The notes: generated by a model not told the origin, from the sequence alone. A stretch of DNA of 62,496 bases from Gammaproteobacteria bacterium AqS3 (GCA_001750645.1 MEIF01000007.1:1-62496), one strand, 5' to 3'; positions 15,857 to 25,180 are shown, counted from the first letter of the stretch. Numbers and translations: made by a program.

Positions 15857-16927
15857 CTATCGACTGGACTGGGGCTCCTGCTGCACCGGCACCTGCCCTC
15901 CGCCGGAAGCGCCCCCGAGCTGAGGCTCCGCAAGCTCGGCTGCCGTCCTGTCCAGCGCCTGTTCACGCTCAATCACTGCGGTCACCGACTGTCCGAGCTG
16001 GTAGACCACCATGCCGTACATCTCAAGACGGTTGAACTGGGTAAGGATCCAGAAGTTGTTCAGGCCTATCCAAAATTCGGGGCGCGAGCCGGTCTCAAGC
16101 GCAATCGCCCGGCCGCGCTTTTCAGGCGACACCGGGCGCTCGGGGATCAGCCCGAGCCAGCCGATCTGGCGAATGGTGTGCACCGGGCGCAGCTGGTTCG
16201 ACTCGGAGATCATCACCGCAGGCACCGCAATCTCCTCGCCGGACTGCCAGCCGCGCTCCTTCAGGTAGTTGCCAACGCTGCCTATGGCATCGGGGATCGA
16301 GTTGATGATGTCGCGCTTGCCGTCGCCGTCGAAGTCGACGGCATAGGCGCGAAAACTGCTGGGCAGAAACTGACCCATCCCGAAAGCGCCGACATAAGAA
16401 CCGCGCAGCTTGGTCGGCTCCAGCCCCTCCTCGCGCACCATCAGCAGGTAGGAGGCCAGCTCATTCCGGAAAAACTCGCCCCTCGGGCGGTAGTCAAAGG
16501 CCAGGGTGGCCAGCGAGTTGAGCACCGTGTAATCGCCGAGCCGCTCGCCGTAGCGCGTCTCAACACCCAGGATCCCGAGAATGATCGAGGCCGGCACACC
16601 AAATTCGGTTTCGGCGCGCTGCAGGTGTTCGGCGTATGTGCGGGCAAATTGAACGCCGCTCTGTGTCAGGCCGTCATTGAGATAGATGGTTTTGTATTTG
16701 TGCCAGGGAAGCATCCGTTCAGCCGGGCGGGCAATCAGTTTGAGGACATCTGTATTGGGTTCGGCCAAGCGCAGCAGCGCCATGGTTTCCTGCTCGGTGA
16801 AGCCCTCTTTCTTCATTCGGTCGGCAAAGCCCTCTGCCATGAAGTGTTTTGAATAATCGGCCCAGACAGGCCCGACTGCCACACCGATCAATAAGGCCGC
16901 AACGAGCGCCGAAATCTCTTTTTTCAT
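15857..16927 (-). CDS. mltB: Lytic murein transglycosylase B, copy 2
   Basis: A second GH103 enzyme, 356 residues, clearly paralogous to the next gene (shared ILGILGVETRYG, SYVGAFGMGQFLPSSFRAYAVDFDGDG, YWIGL/FWIGLNNFW). It has a signal peptide ending near VWA and a longer C-terminal tail rich in Gln, Gly and Pro (GGASGGGQVPVQQEPQSS). It starts three bases after the rodA stop. Divergence between the copies suggests an old duplication rather than a recent one. Confidence 0.92.
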   Translation of the reverse strand: MKKEISALVAALLIGVAVGPVWADYSKHFMAEGFADRMKKEGFTEQETMALLRLAEPNTDVLKLIARPAERMLPWHKYKTIYLNDGLTQSGVQFARTYAEHLQRAETEFGVPASIILGILGVETRYGERLGDYTVLNSLATLAFDYRPRGEFFRNELASYLLMVREEGLEPTKLRGSYVGAFGMGQFLPSSFRAYAVDFDGDGKRDIINSIPDAIGSVGNYLKERGWQSGEEIAVPAVMISESNQLRPVHTIRQIGWLGLIPERPVSPEKRGRAIALETGSRPEFWIGLNNFWILTQFNRLEMYGMVVYQLGQSVTAVIEREQALDRTAAELAEPQLGGASGGGQVPVQQEPQSSR

Positions 16928-16930
16928 ACC

Positions 16931-18070
16931 TTATGCCCCGTTGTCAAGGAATCGGTAGCGGTGCCTATGATAAGACATCGCCATAATGAGTCCAAAGCCC
17001 ATTAGCGCGGCGATTTTACCTGATCCGCCCTGACTGATGAGGGGAAGAGGCAGCCCCACCACCGGCAGCAGCGCACAGGCCATGGCAATATTGATCATCC
17101 CCTGCAGAATAAAAGTGACGACAAAAGCGGCGGCAAAAATACGGTGCGCGCGGGCTCGAAACCCGTCCAGCAGCGCCAGCGTGCGCCACAGCACTGCGGC
17201 AAACAGCACCATGAGCACCAGGCAGCTGATCAAACCGCCCTCCTCGGCCAGCACCGAAAAAATGAAATCGGTGTGACTCTCGGGGACAAAATCCAAATGC
17301 GATTGAGTTCCCTGAAGATACCCCTTGCCCTCGATGCCGCCCGACCCAATGGCGATCAGCGATTGGCTGATATTCCAGCCGGCCCCGAGCGGATCGTCGC
17401 CCGGATTGAGAAATGTCAGGACGCGCTGACGCTGGTATTCGGCCAGAAACGGCCAGATCAGCCAGGGCGAAACCAGCACCAGGGCGGCCGATCCAAAAAC
17501 CCAGTAGCGACGCAGACCGCCCAGCAGCATGGCCGCCGCCCCGGACACCAGCAGCATCACCGCCGTGCCCAGGTCGGGCTGCAGGATGACCAGCAGTGCG
17601 GCGGTGCAGATCAAAGCCGATCCGATCAGGGTCTGGCCAACACTCATCATGGCGCCAGGCGCCACCGCAGCCCCCAGGTAGACCGCCAGGACGAAGGGCA
17701 GAATGGTCTTCATCAGTTCGGAGGGCTGCAGCACGATCCCGGGCAGCACCGGCAGCCAGCGCTGCGAGCCGTTGAGCTCGACGCCGAATGCCAGGGTCAG
17801 CAGCAGCAGCCCGAACCCGATCAGCGCGGCAAAAAACGCCATGATCTTGATGTCCCGGAGCGGCAGGTGCGCCACGGCGAACATCAGGACAAACCCGATT
17901 GCGGTGAAAATCCCTTGGCGCAGCACCGCATCCGCATTGCCGTTGGTGGCGCTGTAGAGCAGCCCCAGCCCGAACACCGAGAGCAGAAACAGCAGGATCA
18001 GCAGCAGCGGATCCAGCGGTGCAACCAGCCTGCGGCTGAACAGCTTTCTCGGCTCCCAGTTCCAGCTCAC
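16931..18070 (-). CDS. mrdB: Rod-shape SEDS glycosyltransferase RodA
   Basis: RodA polymerises lipid II into glycan strands during elongation together with PBP2. The 379-residue protein has about ten membrane helices, the SEDS motif LQPSELMKTILPF, the extracellular FVPESHTDFIFSVLAEEGG segment and the C-terminal GLPLPLISQGGSG. The GTG at 18070 overlaps the mrdA stop (GTGA), so RodA and PBP2 are translationally coupled. Confidence 0.95.
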   Translation of the reverse strand: MSWNWEPRKLFSRRLVAPLDPLLLILLFLLSVFGLGLLYSATNGNADAVLRQGIFTAIGFVLMFAVAHLPLRDIKIMAFFAALIGFGLLLLTLAFGVELNGSQRWLPVLPGIVLQPSELMKTILPFVLAVYLGAAVAPGAMMSVGQTLIGSALICTAALLVILQPDLGTAVMLLVSGAAAMLLGGLRRYWVFGSAALVLVSPWLIWPFLAEYQRQRVLTFLNPGDDPLGAGWNISQSLIAIGSGGIEGKGYLQGTQSHLDFVPESHTDFIFSVLAEEGGLISCLVLMVLFAAVLWRTLALLDGFRARAHRIFAAAFVVTFILQGMINIAMACALLPVVGLPLPLISQGGSGKIAALMGFGLIMAMSYHRHRYRFLDNGA

Positions 18071-20073
18071 TGCACTCCCCCGGAGGCTTCGTCCCCCTGA
18101 TCTGCGACCGCAGAGCGGGTGCGGCGGCGCTGCTCTGCGCGCAGGTATGAGACCACGACATCGCGCACCACCTCGCTGGCAACCCGACCGCCGGAGCCGC
18201 CGTTTTCGACCACCGCGACCACCGCGACCTCAGGCGCCTCGGCCGGGGCGTAGCCGATGAACAGCGCGTGATCCTGCTGCTCCTCGGACAATTCCACGTC
18301 GGACTTCTTCAGCGGATTGCCCTCATCGTCCCACTGCGGCAGGGTCACCACCTGGGCGGTGCCGGTCTTGCCGGCGATCGCAAAGCGGTGCCCCCAGCTG
18401 GCGCGCGGGGCGGTGCCGTCTGCGGCGGTGACGCGCAGCAGGGCGCGGCGGACGTTGTCAATGTCAGCCTGGGTGTAGCCGGCGAACCAGAGCGCCTGCT
18501 CCGGGGTGTCCAGACCCGTCTGCAATGTCTCATCATCATTGAGCCCGGGTGCGCCTCCGAGCCCGACGCCCGCCTGCTCCGGGGCGTCCAGACCCGTCTG
18601 CAATGTCCCATCATCATTGAGCCCGGGCGCGCGTCCGGGCGGGGCATCGGCCTCAAAGCTGGGCAGCGGAACCTGCCCGTCGCTCGACGCCAGCACCGCC
18701 GTCATGTAGGCCAGCTGCAGCGGACTGGCCAGCAGATCTCCCTGGCCGATGATCAGATTCAGCAAATCCCCCGGCATCCAGGGCGCCCGCCCCGAAACTT
18801 TCCGCCACTGCGGGGAGGGGATCAGGCCCGGAGTGTCGCCGAGGCCCAGCGAGCGCCCCAGGCCGAATTCGCCCAGCGACACCCCCAGCGACTCGACGCC
18901 GATGCGCTCGGCATAGCTCCAGAAATACACGTCGCAGGAGCGGTATATCGCCTTGAACAGATCGGTCTCGCCGTGCCCGTTCTCCTGCCAGTCCCGGTAG
19001 ATGCGATTGCCGCGCTTGGGGGTGTAGACGCCGCGGTCGTGCACGACATCTTCCCAGTTCAGCACACCCTGGCGCAGGCCGCTGAGCGCCACCACCGGCT
19101 TGATCACCGACCCGGGCGGATACTGCGCCTGCAGGGCGCGGTTGAACAGCGGTTTGTCCCGGGATTCCGTCCACCTCTGATAATTCAGGCTGTTCAGCGC
19201 GCCGGGGTCAAAGGCCGGGCTGCTCAGCAGCACGCGCACGGCGCCGGTGGCGACATCCAGCGCGACCACCGCCCCGCGCCGCCCCCTCATGGCCCTGTGC
19301 GCCGCGCGCATCATGCCCAGATCGAGCGAGGTGACCACGTCCCCGCCGGGCTGCGGAGACTGCACTTTCAGCTGCCGAACGGCATTGCCGCGAACGTCGA
19401 CCTCGACGGTTTCGTGGCCCGCCCTGCCGACCAGGACCGCCTCGTGCTGCGCCTCCAGACCGGTGCGGCCGATGCGGTTGATGTGCCGGTAGAGCACGGC
19501 ATCGCTCTCATGCCTGCGCAGATCCTCGGCATCGGGCGTGCTGAGGTAGCCGATGACATGCGCCGCGATCTCGCCCTGCGGATAGTGGCGCAGCGAGCGC
19601 GCCCCGATTTTGATGCCGCGAAAGCGGTAGCGCCCCTCGGCGATGCGCGCCACCGCCTCCAGCCCGAAGCCGGCCGCGATCTCAACCGAGCTGTAGGGGA
19701 TGCGGCTCGCCCGCAGGCGCTTGAGAAAGGCCTCCCGCTCATAGCCGCTGCCGGCGAGGACGTCATCCAGCCAGGCCAGCAGCGCCTCCCTGTCCTCAAT
19801 CAGCTCGGGCACCACCGAGACCGAGTAATCCAGTCGATTGGTGGCGAGCACCTCTCCGTGGCGGTCATACAGATCGCCGCGCTCGGGCGACAGCTGGCGT
19901 GTATAGATGCGGTTCTCATACGAGAGCGTTCTGTAGGTTTTGACCGCGTGCACCTGCAGGTAGATCAGCCGGCCGATCAGCACTCCGGTCAGGATGACCA
20001 GCATCCACAGCACGTAATTCAGCCGGCGCGAGAAGCGCTCATTCGACTCGCGCTCCTCGCCGAAGCGAGACAC
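18067..20073 (-). CDS. mrdA: Penicillin-binding protein 2, elongasome transpeptidase
   Basis: PBP2 crosslinks new peptidoglycan during cell elongation and activates RodA. The protein has 668 residues with one N-terminal membrane helix (residues about 20-42), the pedestal domain, and the transpeptidase motifs SxxK in PPGSVIKPVV, SxD in RSCDVYFW and KTG in AGKTGTAQV. Between the second and third motif, near residues 481-527, it carries an insertion made of two near-identical copies of an APGLNDD..LQTGLD.PEQA unit. The family usually has only a short loop there. The ending is followed by rodA with a GTGA overlap. Confidence 0.95.
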   Translation of the reverse strand: MSRFGEERESNERFSRRLNYVLWMLVILTGVLIGRLIYLQVHAVKTYRTLSYENRIYTRQLSPERGDLYDRHGEVLATNRLDYSVSVVPELIEDREALLAWLDDVLAGSGYEREAFLKRLRASRIPYSSVEIAAGFGLEAVARIAEGRYRFRGIKIGARSLRHYPQGEIAAHVIGYLSTPDAEDLRRHESDAVLYRHINRIGRTGLEAQHEAVLVGRAGHETVEVDVRGNAVRQLKVQSPQPGGDVVTSLDLGMMRAAHRAMRGRRGAVVALDVATGAVRVLLSSPAFDPGALNSLNYQRWTESRDKPLFNRALQAQYPPGSVIKPVVALSGLRQGVLNWEDVVHDRGVYTPKRGNRIYRDWQENGHGETDLFKAIYRSCDVYFWSYAERIGVESLGVSLGEFGLGRSLGLGDTPGLIPSPQWRKVSGRAPWMPGDLLNLIIGQGDLLASPLQLAYMTAVLASSDGQVPLPSFEADAPPGRAPGLNDDGTLQTGLDAPEQAGVGLGGAPGLNDDETLQTGLDTPEQALWFAGYTQADIDNVRRALLRVTAADGTAPRASWGHRFAIAGKTGTAQVVTLPQWDDEGNPLKKSDVELSEEQQDHALFIGYAPAEAPEVAVVAVVENGGSGGRVASEVVRDVVVSYLRAEQRRRTRSAVADQGDEASGGVQ
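18493..18632. repeat. Tandem 78-bp-period duplication inside mrdA
   Basis: Two copies of a 62-bp segment (18493-18554 and 18571-18632) differ at three positions. Their period of 78 bp equals 26 codons, so the PBP2 frame is kept. The near-identity suggests a recent duplication. Confidence 0.9.
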
Positions 20074-20092
20074 CGCTAAGCCCCCCGCCCCG

Positions 20093-20413
20093 CTAGGGTG
20101 TCCACAGCCCCTCCAGGTCGTAGAAGTCGCGCGCCTGCGGAGACATCAGGTGTACCAGCACGGCATTGAAGTCGAGCAGCACCCACTGCCCCTGCTCCAG
20201 CCCCTCGATGCTGATCAGCTCCAGGCCCCGCTGCCTGCAGTCGGTGCGCAGATATTCGGCCAGCGCCTTCTGATGCCTGACCGAGGTGCCCGAGGCGATG
20301 ACCATATAGTCGAACATGGCGACCTTCTCGCGCACGTCCAGCACCTCGATCGCCTCGGCCTTGTGCGCATCCAGCACATCCAGAACGCACTGCAGTTGCC
20401 CCCCGGCTTGCAT
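20093..20413 (-). CDS. rsfS: Ribosomal silencing factor RsfS
   Basis: RsfS binds ribosomal protein uL14 and blocks subunit joining when nutrients are scarce. The 106-residue product has the family segments AEAIEVLDVREKVAMFDYMVIASGTS (read across the N-terminal half) and WVLLDFNAVLVHLMSPQARDFYDLEGLW. Its ATG shares a base with the nadD stop (TAATG). In many relatives rlmH follows rsfS; here mrdA follows after 19 nt, so rlmH is missing from this site. Confidence 0.94.
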   Translation of the reverse strand: MQAGGQLQCVLDVLDAHKAEAIEVLDVREKVAMFDYMVIASGTSVRHQKALAEYLRTDCRQRGLELISIEGLEQGQWVLLDFNAVLVHLMSPQARDFYDLEGLWTP

Positions 20414-21063
20414 TAACTCGCCGTCTCATCAGCGCTCTGCTGACGGTACAGTCCCGTGCGCTCTATGTAGTCGCGCACCATATCGGGCACGGCGTCTCTC
20501 TGGACGCCCGAGCGCACCGCACTGGAGGAGACCTTCGGATGCGCATCGGGCAGGTAGAGGACGCGCCCCGCCGGAGCCGCGCACAGCGTCTCGACGTCTG
20601 CGCACTCGGATGCCTGAATCACCGACGAGACCGCACCGTCCAGCAGATTCGTGCGCCCGGAACGCTCCAGCACCAGCAGGTGCGCCAGCTCAAACAGCCG
20701 CTCCCATCGGTGCCAGTCCTGCAGGCTGCCCAGCACGTCATCCCCCATCACCCAGACCAGCGCATCGTCCGGATACTCCCGGCGCAGATCCTCGAGGGTC
20801 TCGACCGTGTAGGTCGTTCCGCCCCGTCGGATTTCGCGGTCATCGACTGACAGGCCGCCCTCGTACTGCACGGTCAGGCTCAGCATTTCAAGGCGCTGCT
20901 GCGCACTGGCGAAGGGCTTCTTGCCGAATGCCGGCTGGGCGCACGGCACCAGCACAACCGGGGAGTCGAGGGCTTTGACTGCGGTGCGCGCCGCAGCCAG
21001 ATGGCCGTTGTGCAGCGGGTCAAACGTGCCGCCCAGAAAGACTCTCGCAGTGTGTGCGTTCAG
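20413..21063 (-). CDS. nadD: Nicotinate-nucleotide adenylyltransferase, probable CTG start
   Basis: NadD adenylylates nicotinate mononucleotide in NAD synthesis. The nucleotide-binding core [17 protein letters not shown] and the C-terminal [10 protein letters not shown] (SSTxxR-type) motif are both in one frame, so the gene is intact at about 216 residues. That frame contains no ATG, GTG or TTG before the GGTFDP motif; the first such codon lies at 20955, inside the enzyme core. CTG at 21063 gives the right length and overlaps the proA stop as CTGA, as GTGA and TTGA overlaps do elsewhere in the window. Confidence 0.88.
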   Translation of the reverse strand: MNAHTARVFLGGTFDPLHNGHLAAARTAVKALDSPVVLVPCAQPAFGKKPFASAQQRLEMLSLTVQYEGGLSVDDREIRRGGTTYTVETLEDLRREYPDDALVWVMGDDVLGSLQDWHRWERLFELAHLLVLERSGRTNLLDGAVSSVIQASECADVETLCAAPAGRVLYLPDAHPKVSSSAVRSGVQRDAVPDMVRDYIERTGLYRQQSADETAS

Positions 21064-22307
21064 GGACGCACCTGGCCGCGCCCGCGAACGACGTACTTGC
21101 AGGAGGTCAGCCCCTCGAGGCCGACCGGTCCGCGCGCGTGCAATTTGTCGGTTGAGATCCCGATCTCGGCCCCGAGACCGTATTCAAAGCCGTCGGCAAA
21201 GCCGGTGGAGGCGTTGACCAGCACCGAGCTGGAGTCGACCCGGCGCAGGAACTCATCGGCGCGCCCGGCATCCTCGGTGACAATGGCGTCCGTGTGCTGC
21301 GAGCCGTATCGCTCAATGTGCTCGACTGCGGCGTCAAAGTCCGAAACGATGCGCACCGAGAGCACCGGCCCGAGATACTCGCTGCTCCAGTCCTGCTCGA
21401 GCGCCGGCGCCAGGGCGGGGTCCCGCTCGAGACAGCGCTCGCAGCCCCGCACCTCGACGCCCCTGCTCCGCATGGCCTCGGTGATCGGCCCGAGCAGATG
21501 CGCCTTGGCCTCGTCCAGCAGCAGCGTCTCCAGGGCGTTGCAGACGGCGTAGCGGCGCGTCTTGGAGTTGAGCGCCAGATTCACGGCCATGGCCTCATCG
21601 GCAGCCGAGTCGATGTAGAGGTGGCAGATGCCGTGGCGGTGACTCAGCACCGGAACGCGCGCCTCGTCCTGAACGCGGGCAACCAGTTCGGCCCCGCCGC
21701 GCGGGATGATGAGATCCAGATGGTCGGGGCTGCCGATCAGGACCCCGACCAAATCGCGCTCAACGCGGGACATGACCTGAACCGCGGCATCGGGCAGCCC
21801 CGCCGCCCGCAGCCCCGCCTGCAGCGCCCCGGCAATGGCGAGGTTGCTGTTCAGCGCCTCGGAGCCGCCCCGCAAGATCACCGCATTGCCCGACTTGACG
21901 CACAGCCCTGCCGCATCTGCCGTGACATTGGGGCGCGATTCATAAATGATGCCGATGACCCCCAGCGGCACCCGCATCCGCCCGACCTCAATGCCGCTGG
22001 GACGGGCGCTCCAGCCAAAGCTGCGCCCGACCGGATCGGGCAGCTGGGCGATCTGTCTGAGCCCCTCGGCCATCTGGGCCACGCGCTCGGGGTTGAGCAT
22101 CAGGCGCTCGTGAAGCGCATCGGCCAGCCGGGTGCGCTCCAGATCGGCGGCATTGGCGGTGAGGATTTCCCGCTCGGCATCCTGAATCGCCTCAGCGGCA
22201 GCAACAAGAGCGGCGTTTTTGCTGTCGGAATCGCTGCGCGCGAGAACACCCGCCGCTTCGCGCGCACTGGAACACAGCGTTTCAATGTAGGCGTCCGGTG
22301 CGCTCAC
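21060..22307 (-). CDS. proA: Gamma-glutamyl phosphate reductase ProA
   Basis: ProA reduces glutamyl-5-phosphate to the semialdehyde, the second step of proline synthesis. The 415-residue protein carries [28 protein letters not shown] and the cysteine in [13 protein letters not shown] (active-site nucleophile). GTG at 22307 ([12 protein letters not shown]) was chosen because the longer frame to 22385 passes through the TATAAT at 22338-22343. It heads the operon that continues to dat. ProB lies elsewhere, at 41620. Confidence 0.94.
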   Translation of the reverse strand: MSAPDAYIETLCSSAREAAGVLARSDSDSKNAALVAAAEAIQDAEREILTANAADLERTRLADALHERLMLNPERVAQMAEGLRQIAQLPDPVGRSFGWSARPSGIEVGRMRVPLGVIGIIYESRPNVTADAAGLCVKSGNAVILRGGSEALNSNLAIAGALQAGLRAAGLPDAAVQVMSRVERDLVGVLIGSPDHLDLIIPRGGAELVARVQDEARVPVLSHRHGICHLYIDSAADEAMAVNLALNSKTRRYAVCNALETLLLDEAKAHLLGPITEAMRSRGVEVRGCERCLERDPALAPALEQDWSSEYLGPVLSVRIVSDFDAAVEHIERYGSQHTDAIVTEDAGRADEFLRRVDSSSVLVNASTGFADGFEYGLGAEIGISTDKLHARGPVGLEGLTSCKYVVRGRGQVRP

Positions 22308-22337
22308 AAACCGCCGCTGGGCGCAAAATCGGCAGCG

Positions 22338-22343
22338 ATTATA
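22338..22343 (-). promoter_or_regulatory. -10 hexamer (TATAAT) for the proA operon
   Basis: A perfect minus-strand TATAAT ends 30 nt before the GTG of proA. No -35 with more than weak similarity is present. This is the only visible promoter for the eight-gene operon. Confidence 0.5.
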
Positions 22344-22431
22344 TGCACTGAAACCCTGCTGCCATGAAGCGCAGGCCGCCCCCATTCGGGGATTTTTCAG
22401 CTCCGGACGATATTGCGCTGTGCTCTGTGGC

Positions 22432-22437
22432 TAGAAT
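22432..22437 (+). promoter_or_regulatory. -10 hexamer (TAGAAT) for the esterase gene
   Basis: TAGAAT ends 28 nt before the esterase ATG at 22466. The spacing supports that start over the longer frame from 22364. Confidence 0.4.
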
Positions 22438-22465
22438 TCGCCCGGCCTCGATACCGGCACACCCC

Positions 22466-24313
22466 ATGACTTGCGCACGAATCTTGTCAACGACCGCAGT
22501 TTTGGCTGTGGTTCTGCTCGCCGGCTGCAGCGAGCCGCCGCCCCCGCCGCAGCCGCCCGAGGCCGACCCGAGCACGCGCATCGACCTGTCAACCGGCTCG
22601 CTGATCGGCTATCGCTCCGAGGGTGTGCGCGTATGGAAGGGCATTCCCTACGCCGCCGCCCCGGTGGGCGAGCTGCGCTGGAAGGCGCCCCGACCGGCTG
22701 AGGCCTGGCAGGGCGAGCGGGAGGCGGTTGAATTCGGCAACCGCTGCGTGCAGTTCGGCAGCCCCCTCGGCGGCGCCGCACCGGAGGAATACGGCCTGGT
22801 CATCGGCAGCGAGGACTGCCTGTTTCTCAATGTCTACGCCCCGGAAAACCTCCCCCGGGACGATGCCCGAGCAGTCATGCTCTGGATCCACGGCGGCGGC
22901 AACACGATCGGCTCGAGCAACTCATACGACTTCACCGATTTGGTGCGCAACGAGGGCGTGGTTGCGGTCAGCATCAACTACCGGATGGGGCCGTTCGGCT
23001 GGTTCGCCCACGAGGCGCTCGCAGCCCAGGGCGAGCAGCCTGAAGACCGGAGCGCCAACTTTGCCGTGCTGGATATGGTCCAGGCGCTGCGCTGGGTGCA
23101 GGACAACATCGGCGCCTTCGGCGGCGACCCCGAGCGCGTGACCATCTTCGGCGAGTCCGCCGGGGGCACGGACGTGTTCGCCCTGCTGCTGGCTCCCCAG
23201 GCCAGGGGGCTGTTCCACCGCGCCATCGCCCAGAGCGGCACCCTGGGCACGCAGTCGCTGGACTGGTCGCGCAGCGGGTCTGAATCCGGCGGCCACAGCA
23301 TGGAGCAGCTCTGGCGCGAGCAGTTCGCCGGCGCCCCGCAGGGCGATGACGCCGCAGCCCTGGCGAGCTGGATGCGGGGGCTGGATGCCGAGGCGCTGAT
23401 GATGAGCTACCTGCGCGGCGGCGAGCCCGGTGCGCGCAATTTCAACCCGCCGCGCATCATCGGCGACGGCATCGTCCTGCCCGAGGACGGCATGACGGCC
23501 GGCTTCACCCGGGGCGACCACCACCGCGTGCCCATCATCTCCGGGGCCACCCGCGACGAGATGAAGCTGTTCATGGCGCTGGATCCCGAGCACGCCGATA
23601 TCTGGTTCGGCGGGCTGCAGATATTCGCCAGGGACGAGACGCTCTACGAACTCCACGCCCGCTACACCTCGAGCGCCTGGAAGGCCCAGTCGGTCGACGA
23701 CCTGGCTGCGGCGCTGCAGTCGGACATCTGGACCTATCGATTCGACTGGGACGAGGAGGCCAGCCTGCTGTTCACCGACTTCAGCCAGATCTTCGGCGCC
23801 GCGCACGCCTTTGAGATCCCCTTCATCACCGGCGAGTTCCGCCTCGGCTCGCTCACCGACATCATCTTCACCGACGAAAACCGCGAGCGTGCGCGCACTC
23901 TTTCGCGGCAGATGCAGGGCTACTGGGCCGAGTTCGCGCGCAGCGGAGCGCCCGCCGACGGGGGCGCCGGACACCCGCTCTGGAAACCCTGGAGCGAGGA
24001 GGACGAGGACGAGAATGAGGACGAGGGCAATGGCAATGGCAATGGCAATGGCGGGAACATGCTGATCCTCGACAGCTCGGCTGACGGCGGGGTGCGCATG
24101 GCCTCCAGCGAGCTGTCGAGCATCCGCCTTCTGGACGAGCTGGCCAGCGATCCCGGGTTTGCCGATGAGGTGCAGCGCTGTGCAGTCCTCGACAGCGTGC
24201 TCGGCTGGATGCGGCCGCTGACCCTAGAGGGACCCGAGGCCGACACCCGGCAGCAGTACCAGCGCTGGAACGGCGGCAGCTGCAGCGAGGCGCCCCGCTC
24301 GCAGGTGCGCTAG
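22466..24313 (+). CDS. Carboxylesterase type B, predicted lipoprotein
   Basis: A 615-residue alpha/beta-hydrolase. The signal sequence ends in a lipobox (VVLLAGC), so the enzyme is probably lipid-anchored. The nucleophile elbow is FGESAGGTD, the oxyanion-hole segment is WIHGGGNTIGS, and the catalytic His lies in GAAHAFEIPF. The N-terminal KGIPYAAAPVGELRWKAP is diagnostic of the family. A low-complexity insert near residues 510-535 is acidic (EEDEDENEDE) then Gly/Asn-rich, encoded by a hexanucleotide repeat. Substrate unknown; such enzymes hydrolyse carboxylic esters. The ygfZ start follows after two bases. Confidence 0.88.
   Translation: MTCARILSTTAVLAVVLLAGCSEPPPPPQPPEADPSTRIDLSTGSLIGYRSEGVRVWKGIPYAAAPVGELRWKAPRPAEAWQGEREAVEFGNRCVQFGSPLGGAAPEEYGLVIGSEDCLFLNVYAPENLPRDDARAVMLWIHGGGNTIGSSNSYDFTDLVRNEGVVAVSINYRMGPFGWFAHEALAAQGEQPEDRSANFAVLDMVQALRWVQDNIGAFGGDPERVTIFGESAGGTDVFALLLAPQARGLFHRAIAQSGTLGTQSLDWSRSGSESGGHSMEQLWREQFAGAPQGDDAAALASWMRGLDAEALMMSYLRGGEPGARNFNPPRIIGDGIVLPEDGMTAGFTRGDHHRVPIISGATRDEMKLFMALDPEHADIWFGGLQIFARDETLYELHARYTSSAWKAQSVDDLAAALQSDIWTYRFDWDEEASLLFTDFSQIFGAAHAFEIPFITGEFRLGSLTDIIFTDENRERARTLSRQMQGYWAEFARSGAPADGGAGHPLWKPWSEEDEDENEDEGNGNGNGNGGNMLILDSSADGGVRMASSELSSIRLLDELASDPGFADEVQRCAVLDSVLGWMRPLTLEGPEADTRQQYQRWNGGSCSEAPRSQVR
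24026..24049. repeat. Hexanucleotide repeat (GGCAAT)x4 in the esterase gene
   Basis: Four perfect GGCAAT units encode alternating Gly and Asn. As the unit is a multiple of three, slippage would alter length without shifting the frame. Confidence 0.85.
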
Positions 24314-24315
24314 CG

Positions 24316-25179
24316 ATGTCATCCAGCCCGGCCGGCGAGGGTCAGATTCACTGGGAGGCGGATCAGGCCGGGCTGCGCGCCCAGGGCTCGGACGCCGCCA
24401 CGTTTCTGCAGGGGCTGCTGGCCTGCGACATCGGGGCGGTGCGTCCGGAGTGCGCCTCCCCCGGCGCCCTGCTGGATGTCTCCGGAAGGGTGATCAGCGA
24501 CTTTGCCTTGGCGCTGCTGGGCGAGGACGACTGGGCGATGCTGACCCCGCCGGGCATGGCGGGCATCATTCTGGCCGACCTCGGCAAGGTGGCCGGCCTC
24601 TACCGCAACCTGAAACTCACCCTGCTGGATCGCCCCCGCACCAGCATGATCGGAGCCGCCGCCCTGCCCGCATTCGTGCGCGCCGCAGTCGAGCTGCCCC
24701 CCTGGGCGGTGGCGCACAGCGGGGACAATGCCCTGATGCTGCGCTGGGGCGCCAGCGATCTCGTCGAATATGTGGGAGCACCGCCGGAGCGCCTTGGGGA
24801 GGTCGAAATTCGAGACGGGGAAGACTGGGCTGCGCACGTCGCCGGATGCGGCATTCCCAGCATCACCGAGCCGATCAGCGCCAAGCTGACCGCGCACGCC
24901 ATGCAGCTGCTCAGGCGCGGTGCGGTCAGCCTTGAGAAGGGCTGCTACCGCGGACAGGAAATCGTCGCGCGCACCGAGCACCGCGGCAAGACCAAGCGCG
25001 TCCTGCGCGTCCTGGAATGCCGCTCTGCGGCGGTCGGGGACGCCGTCGCCGATGCATCCGGCGCCAAACTCGGCCTGGTGCAGCAGGTGCTCAAACACGG
25101 GATTGCCCTGGCGCTGGTTGCCGTGGACGCCCCGCTCGAGGTCAGCATCGCCGGGGCGCCGGCCGAGTGGCTCGACTGA
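24316..25179 (+). CDS. ygfZ: Folate-binding Fe-S cluster repair protein YgfZ
   Basis: YgfZ is a tetrahydrofolate-binding GcvT-like protein that supports assembly or repair of certain Fe-S enzymes, including MiaB in E. coli. The diagnostic motif is KGCYRGQEIVART. The 287-residue length fits. It is convergent with nupC with one base between stops. MiaB is also encoded in this window, at 48337. Confidence 0.9.
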   Translation: MSSSPAGEGQIHWEADQAGLRAQGSDAATFLQGLLACDIGAVRPECASPGALLDVSGRVISDFALALLGEDDWAMLTPPGMAGIILADLGKVAGLYRNLKLTLLDRPRTSMIGAAALPAFVRAAVELPPWAVAHSGDNALMLRWGASDLVEYVGAPPERLGEVEIRDGEDWAAHVAGCGIPSITEPISAKLTAHAMQLLRRGAVSLEKGCYRGQEIVARTEHRGKTKRVLRVLECRSAAVGDAVADASGAKLGLVQQVLKHGIALALVAVDAPLEVSIAGAPAEWLD

Positions 25180-25180
25180 A

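Noticed and set aside
18268-20079. A 603-codon plus-strand open frame opposite mrdA
   Set aside because: Antisense shadow of a well-supported PBP2 gene, with no recognisable domain.
20413-20955. A truncated, inactive NadD starting at 20955
   Set aside because: The missing [11 protein letters not shown] core is present upstream in the same frame; only the start codon is unusual.
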